A stretch of DNA of 64,000 bases from Mycolicibacter terrae (GCF_010727125.1 NZ_AP022564.1:3782001-3846000); one strand, 5' to 3'; numbered from the stretch's first letter, positions 52,501 to 63,150 are shown. Numbers and translations are program-made. The notes: generated by a model not told the origin, from the letters alone.

Positions 52501-54044
52501 CCATCATCGAGGGCGCCTCCAGGGCAGGGGTCGCAGGCGCACCCAATGGTCTCGCCGCGCACCTGCCGTTCCGTTCCGGGCGCCAGTTCTCGGCCTCGGT
52601 GCTCGGAACCGAACTCACCCTCAAGGGCGCCCCGGAGGTGGTGCTGGCGTGCACCGGCGCGGGCCCGGCCGTCAAGCAGGCGGTGGCGGCGCTGGCCGCC
52701 AACGGCTTGCGGGTGATCGCGGTCGCCCGCCGTGACCTGACCCCCGAACAGGTGGCATCGCTCGGTGACGATCCCGAACCCGACGAGATCTCCGAGTTCT
52801 GCAACGAGGGCCTGACATTCGTCGGCCTGCTGGGCCTGTCCGACACTCCGCGCGACGAGGCCGCCGACCTGCTCGCCGACTTGGACCGCCGCCGCATCCC
52901 GGTGCGGCTCATCACCGGCGACCACCCGCTGACGGCCACCGCGATCGCCCGGGAGCTGGGCCTGGAGGTCACCAACGATCAGGTGATCAGCGGCGCGGAG
53001 TGGGATGCGTTGTCGCGCAAGGGCCAGGAGCGTGCGGTGGCCGAGCGGGTGCTGTTCGCCCGGATGTCACCGGAGAACAAGGTGCAGATCGTGCAGACCC
53101 TGGAACGCACCGGCAAGGTGTCGGCGATGGTCGGCGACGGCGCCAACGACGCCGCGGCCATCCGGGCCGCCACCGTGGGGATCGCGGTGGTCGCACACGG
53201 CAGCGACGCGGCCAGCACCGCCGCCGACGTGGTGCTGCTCGACGGGCGGATCCATACCCTGCTCGACGCCTTGGACGAGGGCCGCGAGCTGTGGCAGCGG
53301 GTGCAGGCGGCGGTGGCGGTGCTGTTGGGCGGCAACGCCGGCGAGGTGGCGTTCGCGATCATCGGCAGCGCACTCACCGGGCGCTCACCGCTGAACGCCC
53401 GCCAGCTGCTGCTGGTGAACATGCTGACCGACGCGCTGCCGGCCACCGCGCTGGCGGTCAGTTCGCTCAACGAGGCAGCTACCAACGGCGGGCACGGCCC
53501 CGACGAGCGCGCGCTGTGGCGCACGGTGGCCGTCCGCGGGGTGACGACCGCATCGGCCGCGGTGGGCGCCTGGGCGCTGGCATCGGTGACCGGCCGTCAA
53601 CAGCGTGCCTCCACAGTGGCATTGGTGTCGCTGGTCGCCACCCAGCTGGGCCAGACCCTGCTCGACTCGCACGACCCGCTGGTGGTGGCGACCGCCGTCG
53701 GCTCGCTTGGCGCGATGGGAACGCTGATCACCATTCCCGGCGTCAGTCAGCTGCTGGGCTGCACGCCGCTGGGCCCGCTGGGCTGGGCCCAGGCGCTGGG
53801 TACGGCGGCGGTGGCCACCGTCGGTGCCGCCGTGGTGCCCAGGCTGCTGTCCGGTGTGCAGGACGCCGCGGACAAGCCCACCCAGTTCATGGTCCCGGGC
53901 CCGCGCCGGCCCGACGGCACCCCGATGGCCGACGGCCACCCCACGCCGCACCTGCGGCTTGTGCACAATGGGGACACCGGCTCTCGTCGCGGAACGGCCG
54001 CGGCCCGATCATCCGGCGACCCGTCGCCACCAGGAGGCTCATGA
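49551..54044 (+). CDS. ctpH: Large P-type metal cation-transporting ATPase CtpH
   Basis: 1497 residues from GTG 49551, about twice the usual P-type size. The first ~600 residues are an actinobacterial extension containing a heavy-metal-domain-like segment (AGAELATAVLTAARALPGV) and a second degenerate HAD-like half. The catalytic part has DESSLTGESLTVVK, the phosphorylation site DKTGTLSKN (Asp935), GDGANDAAAIRAA hinge and C-terminal helices. It corresponds to Rv0425c; the cation is uncertain, with calcium or heavy metals suggested for this class. Confidence 0.94.
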   Translation: MDLGRAIRHSLPLRAASFGVQLTSALVDASVQTATGLADLATRPARHTSETGWSLSRRCFRGEQRAWVEVRGLDGAAGAELATAVLTAARALPGVTAVRLNHPLSRLVVGLDSAATDVVSLRELCRVVADTENQYRRPATPVRPPAALPGDGMTQTLRALTVGANVAGLGLATVGRLLRLPVLPLGLEAGVIVVDYQPRVRRLLEERLGKQATDALLSLAGAGVHTLNQAPTALAVDLSMEAMRAGEERAAARAWRRREPELADYADHPPVAIPPRPAPRPPGPVERHLTRSAWAQALGAGVIGAATRSPDLAGTAAAVAAPKGTRTARESFAATLGRGLADRHGAVVLRPCSLRELDRIDTVIIDPRVLCGEGLRVMQVRGADDDELRAVWAQAQARLSDPGLTPGWHRVGSRAGVQASFQPALLPLAAAVVTEARHADVEVVSVETEALGELRPIFDDIRPLDGASVDEALTAAVIAYQADGHDVAVLSTAAVGALAAADVALGVLPEQGCPPWCSDVLLTDLAAAWRVLHALPAARSASRRGVEIATGASTLGALLMLPGVRGRGPGPVTTGAAAGALSGYWLARRAVDAAAPRPAAVHEWHAMSVDQVRAVLPPPDLEIPAEAHHAPAAAAALAAVELARRGAQRTAPPRLFWQFAQAVRSELSDPITPVLALGAAASAVLGSPVDAMLVGSVVSGNAMLAAAQRLVAERRLNVLLNEQVPPARKVLPDGSHREVDAEELRPGDVIEVQPHEVVPADGRLIEAIDLEVDESSLTGESLTVVKQVEATPGAELADRECMVYAGTTVVTGTAVVLVTATGGDTHGRRAADLVAGDQSEIGLQHQLSLLTSKAWRISLAGGALVTGLGMARRIGLRQAVASGIAVSVAAIPEGLPLVATLSQQASARRLTKAGVLVRVPRSVEALGRVDVVCFDKTGTLSKNRLRVTQVHPAEGFTDDDVLRYAATAAPASNGNRQTHATDTAIIEGASRAGVAGAPNGLAAHLPFRSGRQFSASVLGTELTLKGAPEVVLACTGAGPAVKQAVAALAANGLRVIAVARRDLTPEQVASLGDDPEPDEISEFCNEGLTFVGLLGLSDTPRDEAADLLADLDRRRIPVRLITGDHPLTATAIARELGLEVTNDQVISGAEWDALSRKGQERAVAERVLFARMSPENKVQIVQTLERTGKVSAMVGDGANDAAAIRAATVGIAVVAHGSDAASTAADVVLLDGRIHTLLDALDEGRELWQRVQAAVAVLLGGNAGEVAFAIIGSALTGRSPLNARQLLLVNMLTDALPATALAVSSLNEAATNGGHGPDERALWRTVAVRGVTTASAAVGAWALASVTGRQQRASTVALVSLVATQLGQTLLDSHDPLVVATAVGSLGAMGTLITIPGVSQLLGCTPLGPLGWAQALGTAAVATVGAAVVPRLLSGVQDAADKPTQFMVPGPRRPDGTPMADGHPTPHLRLVHNGDTGSRRGTAAARSSGDPSPPGGS

Positions 54045-54316
54045 TGGCGGACAAGCCGCGGCGCACCACCTCTCAGCGGGAAGCGGTGGCCCACATCCGC
54101 GACGCCGAGGGTTTCGCCGTCGAGTTACCCCTGGTGGGCAAGGTGACGGTGCCGCGTCCCGAGCAGCTGGCCTACTACGGGGGGCTGGCGCTGCTGGCGG
54201 CGTTCGAGATCATCGACTGGCCGGTCGCCGTTGCGGTGGCTGCCGGCCACATTCTGGCCAACAACCACCGCAGCGAGGTACTCGAGCAACTCGGCGAGGC
54301 CCTAGAAGACGTCTAG
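54041..54316 (+). CDS. Small conserved membrane-associated protein (Rv0424c type)
   Basis: 91 residues. AGGAGG at 54032-54037 precedes two consecutive ATGs (54041 and 54044); the second has better spacing. Its start overlaps the ctpH stop. An N-terminal polar part with VAHIRDAEGFAVELPLVGKV is followed by one hydrophobic helix LAYYGGLALLAAFEIIDWPV. It matches Rv0424c in position. Coupling to ctpH suggests an accessory role. Confidence 0.82.
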   Translation: MMADKPRRTTSQREAVAHIRDAEGFAVELPLVGKVTVPRPEQLAYYGGLALLAAFEIIDWPVAVAVAAGHILANNHRSEVLEQLGEALEDV

Positions 54317-54335
54317 CAGACGTCGGGCCGCCTCC

Positions 54336-54530
54336 TCAGTTGTCGACGCTGAGCACCCCGACCCGCCACAGGAGTGCATACATCTGGTGCAGGGGACCGC
54401 TGAGCAGCCGGGTGGTCATGTCGACGACGGGGTCCGAGGCAGGCGCGCCCCGTCGGGGGTCCTGCTTCTTCGCCGTGCTGGCGGCACGCGGGGCCGGCGC
54501 CGGGATGTCGGTGTAAGCGATTGCAACCAT
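54336..54530 (-). CDS. Small protein of unknown function downstream of the M-box
   Basis: 64 residues with AGGAGG five bases before ATG 54530, a strong translation signal. The N-terminus (MVAIAYTDIPAPAPR) is Pro/Ala-rich, and the rest ends in TTRLLSGPLHQMYALLWRVG and VLSVDN, an amphipathic or membrane-touching helix. It is the last ORF of a minus-strand leader that contains an M-box riboswitch. In M. tuberculosis an M-box precedes Rv1535, a small protein of unknown role; whether this is its relative is inference. Confidence 0.72.
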   Translation of the reverse strand: MVAIAYTDIPAPAPRAASTAKKQDPRRGAPASDPVVDMTTRLLSGPLHQMYALLWRVGVLSVDN

Positions 54531-54589
54531 GATGGCCTCCTAGTCGCGTAACGGCGCTACGCGCCCAGCGGGGAGTCCAGGGGTATGGC

Positions 54590-54670
54590 TCAGCTGGAGG
54601 CAGTGCGCGACCGTTCGGATGGGGACGGAACTGACGTCAGATATCGGCTCGGACTATCGCCGGAACTCAT
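54590..54670 (-). CDS. 26-codon leader ORF in the M-box expression platform
   Basis: ATG 54670 is preceded by AGGAGG at ten bases (54686-54681). The frame encodes 26 residues starting MSSGDSPSRY, rich in Ser and Pro, and stops with TGA at 54592-54590. It ends 59 bases before the next ORF's ATG. It could be a regulatory leader peptide, whose translation couples Mg2+ sensing to the downstream gene. Too short for homology; supported mainly by its ribosome site and position. Confidence 0.5.
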   Translation of the reverse strand: MSSGDSPSRYLTSVPSPSERSRTASS

Positions 54671-54696
54671 TCGTCCCTCACCTCCTCTCGGTCGCG

Positions 54697-54714
54697 GGCA
54701 CGCGTGAGCGTGCC
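54697..54714 (-). promoter_or_regulatory. Hairpin in the M-box expression platform
   Basis: GGCACGC, TCAC, GCGTGCC: a perfect seven-base stem with a four-base loop, lying between the M-box and the first ribosome site. No U-tract follows. It may act as an attenuator or sequester upstream sequence. Confidence 0.5.
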
Positions 54715-54770
54715 GGTTTCACCGCATGCTTCGGAGGCAGCTCCGACGACTGTCGGAAGACCGCACCCCT

Positions 54771-54936
54771 CTCGTCAGAGCTTCGGCACTGCACGGCGTG
54801 TCCTGCCCGCGTTACTGACGCGGTAGGAAGCCACTTGGGCTCAACCCTTAAGCCGGGAGGAGCTGTCCTGACCCGGGGCGTCTTTCGACGTTCGGGGTCA
54901 GTGGCCTGTATCCGTGCAGACGCCTCACCTAACGAG
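54771..54936 (-). ncRNA. M-box (ykoK) magnesium riboswitch
   Basis: Read on the minus strand the element begins CTCGTTAGGTGAGGCGTC and contains the core GACCCCGAACGTCGAAAGA followed by CGCCCCGGGTCAGGACAG. It then has CTTAAGGGTTGAGCCCAAGT and closes with AGTGCCGAAGCTCTGACGAG. These are the conserved M-box segments (GTTAGGTGAGGC, ACGTCGAAAGACGCC, AGTGCxxAAGCTCT) in the right order and spacing. P1 pairs CTCGT with ACGAG. M-boxes bind Mg2+ and shut off Mg2+-uptake genes when Mg2+ is plentiful. Here it lies upstream of two small ORFs, not of a transporter. Confidence 0.93.
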
Positions 54937-54951
54937 GTGCTTGCGTGCTCC

Positions 54952-54980
54952 ATAGTGCATGACGGGCAGGCCGCGGTCAA
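54952..54980 (-). promoter_or_regulatory. Putative promoter of the M-box transcript
   Basis: On the minus strand TTGACC (54980-54975), a 17-base spacer, and CACTAT (54957-54952). The -10 ends 15 bases before the M-box, a suitable distance for the transcript start. The match to consensus is moderate. Confidence 0.5.
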
Positions 54981-55004
54981 CTCCGCGCTTTCCGGGCGTG
55001 TCGG

Positions 55005-55021
55005 GGGCACCTGACGTGCCC
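55005..55021 (-). terminator. Hairpin downstream of the MFS gene
   Basis: GGGCAC, GTCAG, GTGCCC gives a perfect six-base stem; another small CCCCG/CGGGG hairpin lies at 55027-55039. Both follow the MFS stop (55080) and precede the M-box promoter, so they may separate the two transcripts. No U-tract is present. Confidence 0.4.
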
Positions 55022-55079
55022 GAATGCCCCGACTCGGGGATCCGAGGCGTTGTCACACCAGTCACTTGGGTAACAGCAA

Positions 55080-56843
55080 TCAGCCCTGGCGGTCGCTGTC
55101 GGACAGGCGTACCGGCTCACCGGCGTAGCGCCCCGGCGACACCCAGGAGGTCAGCGCGCCGAGCACCATCATCACCGCGGCGGCGGCGAACACCACCGCC
55201 AACCCGGTGTGGAACGGCCCGGAGATCAGCTGCGGAAAGAAGGTGTGTCCGGTCAGCGCCTGAGCATCGACCCCGGGCTGGTGCAGTGCTCCGGAGGGCG
55301 CCAGCAGTTCGGCGATCGGGTTGTAGCCCAGGAACGCCGCGAACAAGCTGCCCACCGGCGGCGTCCCGGCCACCTGATCGGCCACCGCGGCCGACACCCC
55401 CTGCTCCTGCAGCCCGGTGCCCATCGCGGCCGGCAGGGTGTTGGCCAGGCCGATCACCATCAGCGAGAAGAAGACGCCGATCGACAGCGAGGTGCCGGCG
55501 TTGAAGAAGGTGGCTCGCACGCCCGACGCCGCCCCGCGCTGGTCGGCCGGAACGCTCGACATGACCACGGCGCTGTTGGGCGCGGTGAAGATCCCGCCGC
55601 CCAGCCCGTTGAGGAACACCAGCGCCGCGAACACCCGGTAGTCGAAATCGACCGGGAGCAGCACCAGCGCGACGAACGTCGCGGCCATCAGTGCCATGCC
55701 GCCGACAGCGAACGGCCGGGCGCCGTGCCGGTCCGACAACGATCCGGCCACCGGCCCGGCCAGCAGAAAGCCGGCCGTCATCGGCAGCAGGTAGATCCCC
55801 GACCACAGTGGGGTGGATTCGAAGCTGTACCCGTGCAACGGCAACCAGATGCCCTGTAGCCAGATGATCAGCATGAACTGCAGGCCGCCACGCCCGATCG
55901 CCGACATCAGGCCCGCCACGTTGGCCATGCCGAACGCCGGGATCAGGAACAGCCGCACATCGAGCAGCGGCGCGGCCACCCGCAGTTCGATGACACAGAA
56001 GAGCACGAGCAGCGCCACCCCGAGAGCCAGCGAGCCCAGCACCGCCGGGCTGGCCCAGCTGGTCGGCGAATTGCCGTGCGGCTGAATGCTGTAGGTGATC
56101 GCGGTCAGCAGCAAGGTCAGGCCCAGCGCCAGTGTCACGGTGCCGGCCCAGTCCAGCTTGGCCGGTGCCCGCTCACCGAGTTCGTGTAGTGAGCGCACCG
56201 ACCAGAGGGTGCCCAGCACCCCGATCGGCACCCCCACCCAGAACACCGCCCGCCAATCCCATTCCGAGAGCAACCCGCCGATCAGCAGGCCGACGAAGGA
56301 CCCCGCGACCGCCGCCACCTGGTTGACGCCCAACGCCATGCCGCGCTGATTGGCCGGGAAGGCATCGGTGAGGATCGCCGACGACGAGGCGAACAGCATC
56401 GCCCCGCCGACCCCTTGCACCACGCGCCAGGCGATCAGCCATTGGGCGCCGGCGGCGTGGTCGAACGGGTCGATCGACAGCGCGATCGCCGCGATCGTGA
56501 ACACCACGAAGCCCCAGTTGTAGATGCGCACCCGGCCGAACATGTCGCCGAGCCGGCCGAAGAACACCACCAGCACCGCCGACACCAGCAGGTAGCCCAT
56601 CAGCATCCACAGCAAGTAGCTGACGTTCGCCGGGTCCAGGGGGTTCAGGCCGATGCCACGGAAGATCGCCGGCAACGAGATCAGCACGATCGAGCCGTTG
56701 ATGGTGGCCAGCAGCACGCCCAGCGTGGTGTTGGACAGCGCGATCCACTTGTAGCGCGGGTGGTGGCGGTCGTAGCGCAACCGGCGGGCGGTGGTGGCGA
56801 CCGCGCCGGGATCGACATTTGCCCGGTCGATCTGCGCCGTCAT
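55080..56843 (-). CDS. DHA2-type (14-TM) MFS multidrug efflux transporter
   Basis: 587 residues from ATG 56843. MFS motif [20 protein letters not shown] and the motif C-like [20 protein letters not shown], with about 14 hydrophobic helices, place it in the EmrB/QacA branch. A basic cytoplasmic N-terminus ([14 protein letters not shown]) precedes helix 1. It probably exports drugs or lipids by proton antiport. It is divergent from thiC and the next gene on its strand is the M-box leader unit. Confidence 0.9.
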   Translation of the reverse strand: MTAQIDRANVDPGAVATTARRLRYDRHHPRYKWIALSNTTLGVLLATINGSIVLISLPAIFRGIGLNPLDPANVSYLLWMLMGYLLVSAVLVVFFGRLGDMFGRVRIYNWGFVVFTIAAIALSIDPFDHAAGAQWLIAWRVVQGVGGAMLFASSSAILTDAFPANQRGMALGVNQVAAVAGSFVGLLIGGLLSEWDWRAVFWVGVPIGVLGTLWSVRSLHELGERAPAKLDWAGTVTLALGLTLLLTAITYSIQPHGNSPTSWASPAVLGSLALGVALLVLFCVIELRVAAPLLDVRLFLIPAFGMANVAGLMSAIGRGGLQFMLIIWLQGIWLPLHGYSFESTPLWSGIYLLPMTAGFLLAGPVAGSLSDRHGARPFAVGGMALMAATFVALVLLPVDFDYRVFAALVFLNGLGGGIFTAPNSAVVMSSVPADQRGAASGVRATFFNAGTSLSIGVFFSLMVIGLANTLPAAMGTGLQEQGVSAAVADQVAGTPPVGSLFAAFLGYNPIAELLAPSGALHQPGVDAQALTGHTFFPQLISGPFHTGLAVVFAAAAVMMVLGALTSWVSPGRYAGEPVRLSDSDRQG

Positions 56844-57000
56844 CGATTCACCCGCATCTTCTCTAAGCCAAGGCACATATATTAGCTATGCAAAGGATCG
56901 GATGCCTAATCTGCGGCGCTCGCAGCCATGTCAGCGCCTTACATCGGCTGCCGCGCTGCGATAGCGTGGCAGTGCAGTCTGGCAGTGACAGAAATCCACA

Positions 57001-58745
<1,745 letters not shown>

Positions 58746-58746
<1 letters not shown>

Positions 58747-59585
58747 TGGGGTTCCTGCCGCTGGCCCCGCCCGGCTCGACCCCGGCGCGGGTGCTCACCA
58801 TCGCCGGGTCGGATTCCGGCGGCGGCGCGGGCATCCAGGCCGACATGCGCACCTGCGCGCTGCTCGGCGTGCATGCCTGTGTCGCGGTCACGGCGGTGAC
58901 GGTGCAGAACACCACCGGCGTCAAGAGCTTTCACGAGGTGCCCACCGACACCGTCGCCGCCCAGATCACCGCGGTGGTACCCGACATCGGGGTCCAGGCC
59001 GCCAAGACCGGGATGCTGGCGTCGGCGCGGATCATCACCACGGTTGCCGCGACGTGGCAAGAACTCGCGCTGTCCGTTCCGCTCGTGGTCGATCCGGTGT
59101 CGGCGTCCATGCACGGTGATGCCCTGCTGGCGGCCTCAGCCCTGGATGCGCTGCGCGACAACTTGTTTCCGCTGGCCACCCTGGTGACACCCAACCTGCA
59201 CGAGGTTCGGCTGCTGGTCGGCATCGACGTGGTGGACGCCGAATCGCAACGGGCGGCCGCCCGGGCGCTGCACCGTCTGGGGCCACGGTGGGCGCTGGTC
59301 AAGGGCGGGCATTTGCCGTCGGCCCAGCACAGTCCCGATCTGCTGTTCGACGGCAACGATTTTCTGGAGTTCCCCGGGCCGCGGGTGGCCACCACCGACG
59401 ACCACGGTGCCGGTGACACGCTGGCCGCGGCGACCGTGTGCGCGCTGGCGCACGGGTTTCCCGTGCCCGACGCGGTGGACTTCGCCAAACGCTGGGTGAC
59501 CGAGTGCCTGCGTGCCGCTTATCCGCTGGGCCACGGGCACGGCCCCGTCTCGCCGCTGTTCCGGTTAGCACGGGGCGTCTCGTGA
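58746..59585 (+). CDS. thiD: HMP/HMP-P kinase ThiD
   Basis: 279 residues from GTG 58746; its G is the last base of the thiC stop (TAGTG). Ribokinase-fold signatures: LTIAGSDSGGGAGIQADMRT at the start, VVDPVSASMHGDALL and the closing TTDDHGAGDTLAAATVCALA with the catalytic Asp. It phosphorylates HMP and HMP-P. It is translationally coupled to both neighbours. Confidence 0.95.
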
Positions 59586-60232
59586 GCCTGGCGGACATAG
59601 CCGGTATCGCTCACCGCCCAGACGGCACCCCCGCCGGAGTGGTGGTGCTGACGCACGGCGCCGGCGGCAACCGGGATTCGCTTATGCTGCAATGGCTTTG
59701 CGACGAGTGGGCCCGGCGCGGCTTTCTGGCGATCCGCTACGACCTACCGTTTCGCCGGCGCCGCCCGAAGGGTCCACCGTCGGGATCGGGTGCCGGGGAC
59801 CGGGAGGGCATCACCGAGGCCATCGAGTACGCGCGCGGGCTGTCCGGCGGTCCGCTGATCGCCGGCGGGCACTCCTACGGTGGCCGGCAGACCTCGATGG
59901 TGGTGGCGGCCAGCGGTGCACCGGTGGACCTGCTGGCGCTGTTCTCCTACCCGCTGCACCCGCCGGGCAAGCCGGAGCGCGCCCGCACCGAACACCTGCC
60001 CGACATCGGCGTGCCCACGGTGTTCACCCACGGCAGCTCGGATCCCTTCGGCACGACCGCCGAAATTCACGCCGCCGCCGCGTTGATCCCGGCCCCGCAC
60101 CGGGTCGTCGAGATCACCGGCGCCCGCCACGACCTGGCCTCCAAGACACTGGACGTGCCGGCGCTGGCGGTCGACGCCGCACTGCGACTGCTGGGCCGAG
60201 ACCCGTCGGTGAGCTTCGCTGGTTACCGGTGA
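59582..60232 (+). CDS. Alpha/beta-hydrolase (dienelactone hydrolase-like, Rv0421c type)
   Basis: 216 residues from GTG 59582, overlapping the thiD stop by four bases (GTGA). It has the oxyanion loop VVLTHGAGGNRD, nucleophile elbow GGHSYGGRQ, Asp in HGSSDPFG and His in GARHDLASK. It is the third gene of the thiamin unit; a link to thiamin precursor hydrolysis is possible but unproven. Confidence 0.87.
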   Translation: MSLADIAGIAHRPDGTPAGVVVLTHGAGGNRDSLMLQWLCDEWARRGFLAIRYDLPFRRRRPKGPPSGSGAGDREGITEAIEYARGLSGGPLIAGGHSYGGRQTSMVVAASGAPVDLLALFSYPLHPPGKPERARTEHLPDIGVPTVFTHGSSDPFGTTAEIHAAAALIPAPHRVVEITGARHDLASKTLDVPALAVDAALRLLGRDPSVSFAGYR

Positions 60233-60251
60233 GTCAGGTACCGTAATTTTC

Positions 60252-61736
60252 ATGAGTACGGAGCGCTTCGACGTCGTCATCGTGGGTGCCGGCTTCGGCG
60301 GGATGGGTGCGGCGATAGAGCTCAAGAAGCTCGGCTACGACAACATCGTCCTGCTGGAGCGCGAGGACGATCTGGGCGGAACATGGCACGTCAACCGCTA
60401 CCCGGGACTGGCCGTCGACATCCCCTCGACCACCTACTCCTACTGGTTCGAGCCCAATCCGCACTGGACCCGGCTGTTCGCCACCGGTTCGGAACTCAAG
60501 CGCTACGCCGAGCACGTCGCAGACAAGTACGACGTGCGCCGCCACATGCGCTTCCGCACCACCGTCGAGGGCGCCCGCTGGGACGAGGAGGCCCAGCTCT
60601 GGCAGGTGAGCCTGGCCGACGGTGCGACCCTCGGCGCCCGCTACCTGATCACCGCGACCGGGTTCTTGTCCCAGCCGCACACCCCGGACATCCCGGGCAT
60701 CGCCGGTTTCGAGGGCAAGGTGGTGCACACCACCGCCTGGGACGACAGCTACGACTTCACGGGCCGGCGGGTCGGCCTGATCGGTACCGGCGCCACCGCG
60801 GTGCAGCTGATCCCGGAACTGGCCAAGACCGTCGCCGACCTCACGGTGTATCAGCGCACGCCGATCTGGGTCGCCCCCAAACTCGACTTCAACATCTCAC
60901 CGTTCGTGCAGCGGATATTTGCCCGGGTACCGCTGACCCAGCGGGCGGTGCGCTGGGTCACCGACAGCATGCTGGGGTTCATGACGTTCGTCGGGGTGCT
61001 CAACTTCCCCTACTTCCGCAGGCTTTCGGTCGGCGCGATGGACCTCTGCAAGATCCACCGGTTCGTGCAGATCCGGGACAAGGAGCTGCGGGCCAAACTC
61101 ACCCCCAACTACGACATCGGCTGCAAACGGCCGAGCTGGTCCAACGACTACTACCGCAGCTTCACCAAGCCGAACGTGCACCTGGAGACCGCCGGCATCG
61201 AGCGGATCGAACCGGACGGCATCGTCGGCTGCGACGGGCGCAAGACCGAGATCGACACCCTGGTGCTGGCCACCGGATTCGATCTGTGGGAGGCCAACTT
61301 CCCGGCGATCGAGATCGTCGGACGTGACGGGCGCAATCTGGGTAAGTGGTGGCGGGAGAATCGGTTCCAGGCCTATCAGGGCGTGTCGATTCCGGCCTTC
61401 CCGAATTTCTTGAGCCTGGCCAGCCCATACGCGTTCTGCGGCCTGTCGTTCTTCAACACGATGGAGTACCAGATGCGCCACATGGGCCGCTTGTTCGGCG
61501 AAGTGCAGCGCCGCGGTGCGACGACGTTCGAGGTCACCGAGGCCGCCAACGCCCGCTTCCTCGACGAGATGACCAAGCGGCTGGACTCCTCGGTGTTCTA
61601 CAGCGGTGACTGCGCGACGTCGCGGTCCTACTACTTCAACCCCGCCGGTGAGGCCTCGCTGCTGCGGCCGACCACCGTCCGCAACGCGGTACGCGACGGC
61701 GCACGGTTTCCCCTTGAGGACTACCAGATCGCCTGA
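60252..61736 (+). CDS. Flavin-containing Baeyer-Villiger-type monooxygenase
   Basis: 494 residues. FAD fold VVIVGAGFGGMGAAIELKKL, the BVMO fingerprint FEGKVVHTTAWDD and NADPH fold VGLIGTGATAVQLIPELA. It is of the EthA/MymA class that oxidises ketones, steroids or thioamide prodrugs. TACCGT at 60239-60244 ends seven bases before the ATG, a possible leaderless -10. It converges on the double-TetR gene. Not found at this place in M. tuberculosis as far as I recall. Confidence 0.91.
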   Translation: MSTERFDVVIVGAGFGGMGAAIELKKLGYDNIVLLEREDDLGGTWHVNRYPGLAVDIPSTTYSYWFEPNPHWTRLFATGSELKRYAEHVADKYDVRRHMRFRTTVEGARWDEEAQLWQVSLADGATLGARYLITATGFLSQPHTPDIPGIAGFEGKVVHTTAWDDSYDFTGRRVGLIGTGATAVQLIPELAKTVADLTVYQRTPIWVAPKLDFNISPFVQRIFARVPLTQRAVRWVTDSMLGFMTFVGVLNFPYFRRLSVGAMDLCKIHRFVQIRDKELRAKLTPNYDIGCKRPSWSNDYYRSFTKPNVHLETAGIERIEPDGIVGCDGRKTEIDTLVLATGFDLWEANFPAIEIVGRDGRNLGKWWRENRFQAYQGVSIPAFPNFLSLASPYAFCGLSFFNTMEYQMRHMGRLFGEVQRRGATTFEVTEAANARFLDEMTKRLDSSVFYSGDCATSRSYYFNPAGEASLLRPTTVRNAVRDGARFPLEDYQIA

Positions 61737-61755
61737 GCCGTGGGATGAATCGGCG

Positions 61756-63045
61756 TCAGGGCTGAGCCGGGCCGAACACGATGGACTCCATCAGTCTGCG
61801 CAGGCTTGCCTGCGCGTAGCCCGGCCCGCCGGGGGCGGACTCCTCGCCGTACTTCGCTTTGCGCTCCCGTGCCACCCGGCCCAGGTCGTCCACCAGCACC
61901 GCCAACACGTGCACCAGGAACCTGGCGTGGTCGCTGTCCAGCCCCGGCCGCACCATGATCAGCGGCTTGGCCCAGGTGTCCATGAATGCGCGCTCGGAAT
62001 CCCGGAGCAGCTCCCGCTCCGCCGAGGCGAGATTCACTCGCTCGGTGTCGTAGACGGCCGCCAGTTCCGGGTTGGCGAACACGGTGGCCACGTATGCCTC
62101 GACCAAGCGAGCCAACGCCTCCCGGGGGTCGGCGAAGACACTCGCGATAGCCGACATCTCCCCGGCGGTCCGGTCCATGGCACGCTGCAGACCCGTCGTC
62201 AAGATGTCGGCCTTGCTGGAGAAGTACCGGTAGACCCCGGAGGCGGGGACACCGACGGCGTCGGCGATCTCGGTGACGCTGGTCTCGGCATACCCCTGCT
62301 TGCCGAACAGCAGGATCGCCGCGTGCAGCAGGGTCTCATACGGTCCGGCGTCGGGCGTGAAAATGCGCCATACCGTCAGTCGATTGACCCCGACGTCTCC
62401 GGGTTGGGGCAGTTGGGTGTCCACCAACGCGCGCGCGGACTCGATGAGCATCGGCCGGATTTCCTCGTCGGGCAGCGCAAGCCGGTGACCCAGGATGCTG
62501 CCGGCGACACTGAGCAGGCTTGCCGACAGGGTCCAGCGTTCTACGGAGTTCAGCTCCGGGCGCAGCGCGCCGAGCGGACGTTGAATGCGCCGATTGACCG
62601 TGGACATCTGCGCCATCAGCTTGGCCTGGTCGTCGGGCTGTAGGTAGCGGCCCTGCCAGCGGTACAAACCGCCGGTCGCGCGGTTGAGGAGCGCCGTCTC
62701 GAGGAGCGCCTCGACTATCCGGTCCAGTACCGCCGCGGGGTCTCGCTCCAGTTCGACGTCGGAGACGTCGTCGACGAAAGCCGTGCAGTCGAGTAGCTGC
62801 TGGCCGAACGCACCGACGACGACGGCAAACATGTGGTATTTGCTGGGATAATGCCGGTACAGCGCGGGCGCCGATATCCCGACTCTGCTGGCGATCGCCT
62901 CCATGCTGGTTGCGTGGTAGCCGTGCGCACTGAAGGCTTCCGCCGCCGCCCGGGTGATCTGTGCTTTGCGATCCTTGGGGCGCCGCCTGATGTGGGGACC
63001 CGCCCGTCCGGCCGGGTCGTTCGTGGCACCAAGCGTGATAACCAC
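61756..63045 (-). CDS. Tandem TetR-family regulator with two HTH domains
   Basis: 429 residues from GTG 63045 with GGGAG upstream. Two complete TetR_N domains are present: residues 25-75 (ITRAAAEAFSAHGYHATSME and VGISAPALYRHYPSKYHMF) and residues 236-284 (LHAAILLFGKQGYAETSVTE and VGVPASGVYRYFSSKADIL). Each is followed by its own all-helical ligand-domain-like stretch. Such double-TetR proteins occur in mycobacteria and are thought to work as pseudo-dimers in one chain. The adjacent monooxygenase may be a target. Confidence 0.87.
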   Translation of the reverse strand: MVITLGATNDPAGRAGPHIRRRPKDRKAQITRAAAEAFSAHGYHATSMEAIASRVGISAPALYRHYPSKYHMFAVVVGAFGQQLLDCTAFVDDVSDVELERDPAAVLDRIVEALLETALLNRATGGLYRWQGRYLQPDDQAKLMAQMSTVNRRIQRPLGALRPELNSVERWTLSASLLSVAGSILGHRLALPDEEIRPMLIESARALVDTQLPQPGDVGVNRLTVWRIFTPDAGPYETLLHAAILLFGKQGYAETSVTEIADAVGVPASGVYRYFSSKADILTTGLQRAMDRTAGEMSAIASVFADPREALARLVEAYVATVFANPELAAVYDTERVNLASAERELLRDSERAFMDTWAKPLIMVRPGLDSDHARFLVHVLAVLVDDLGRVARERKAKYGEESAPGGPGYAQASLRRLMESIVFGPAQP

Positions 63046-63150
63046 CCCTCATCACTCCCGACGGCTCTGTCGTTGCAGAGCATTATTAACACACCCTGGT
63101 CAACAACGCAGGGCAAGGCACCTTGCTTCGGTCCTGCCTGGCCGTGACAG

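Noticed and set aside
54678-55010. 110-codon minus-strand ORF across the M-box
   Set aside because: It runs straight through the structured riboswitch and its promoter; conservation there is explained by RNA structure, and no ribosome site fits its start.
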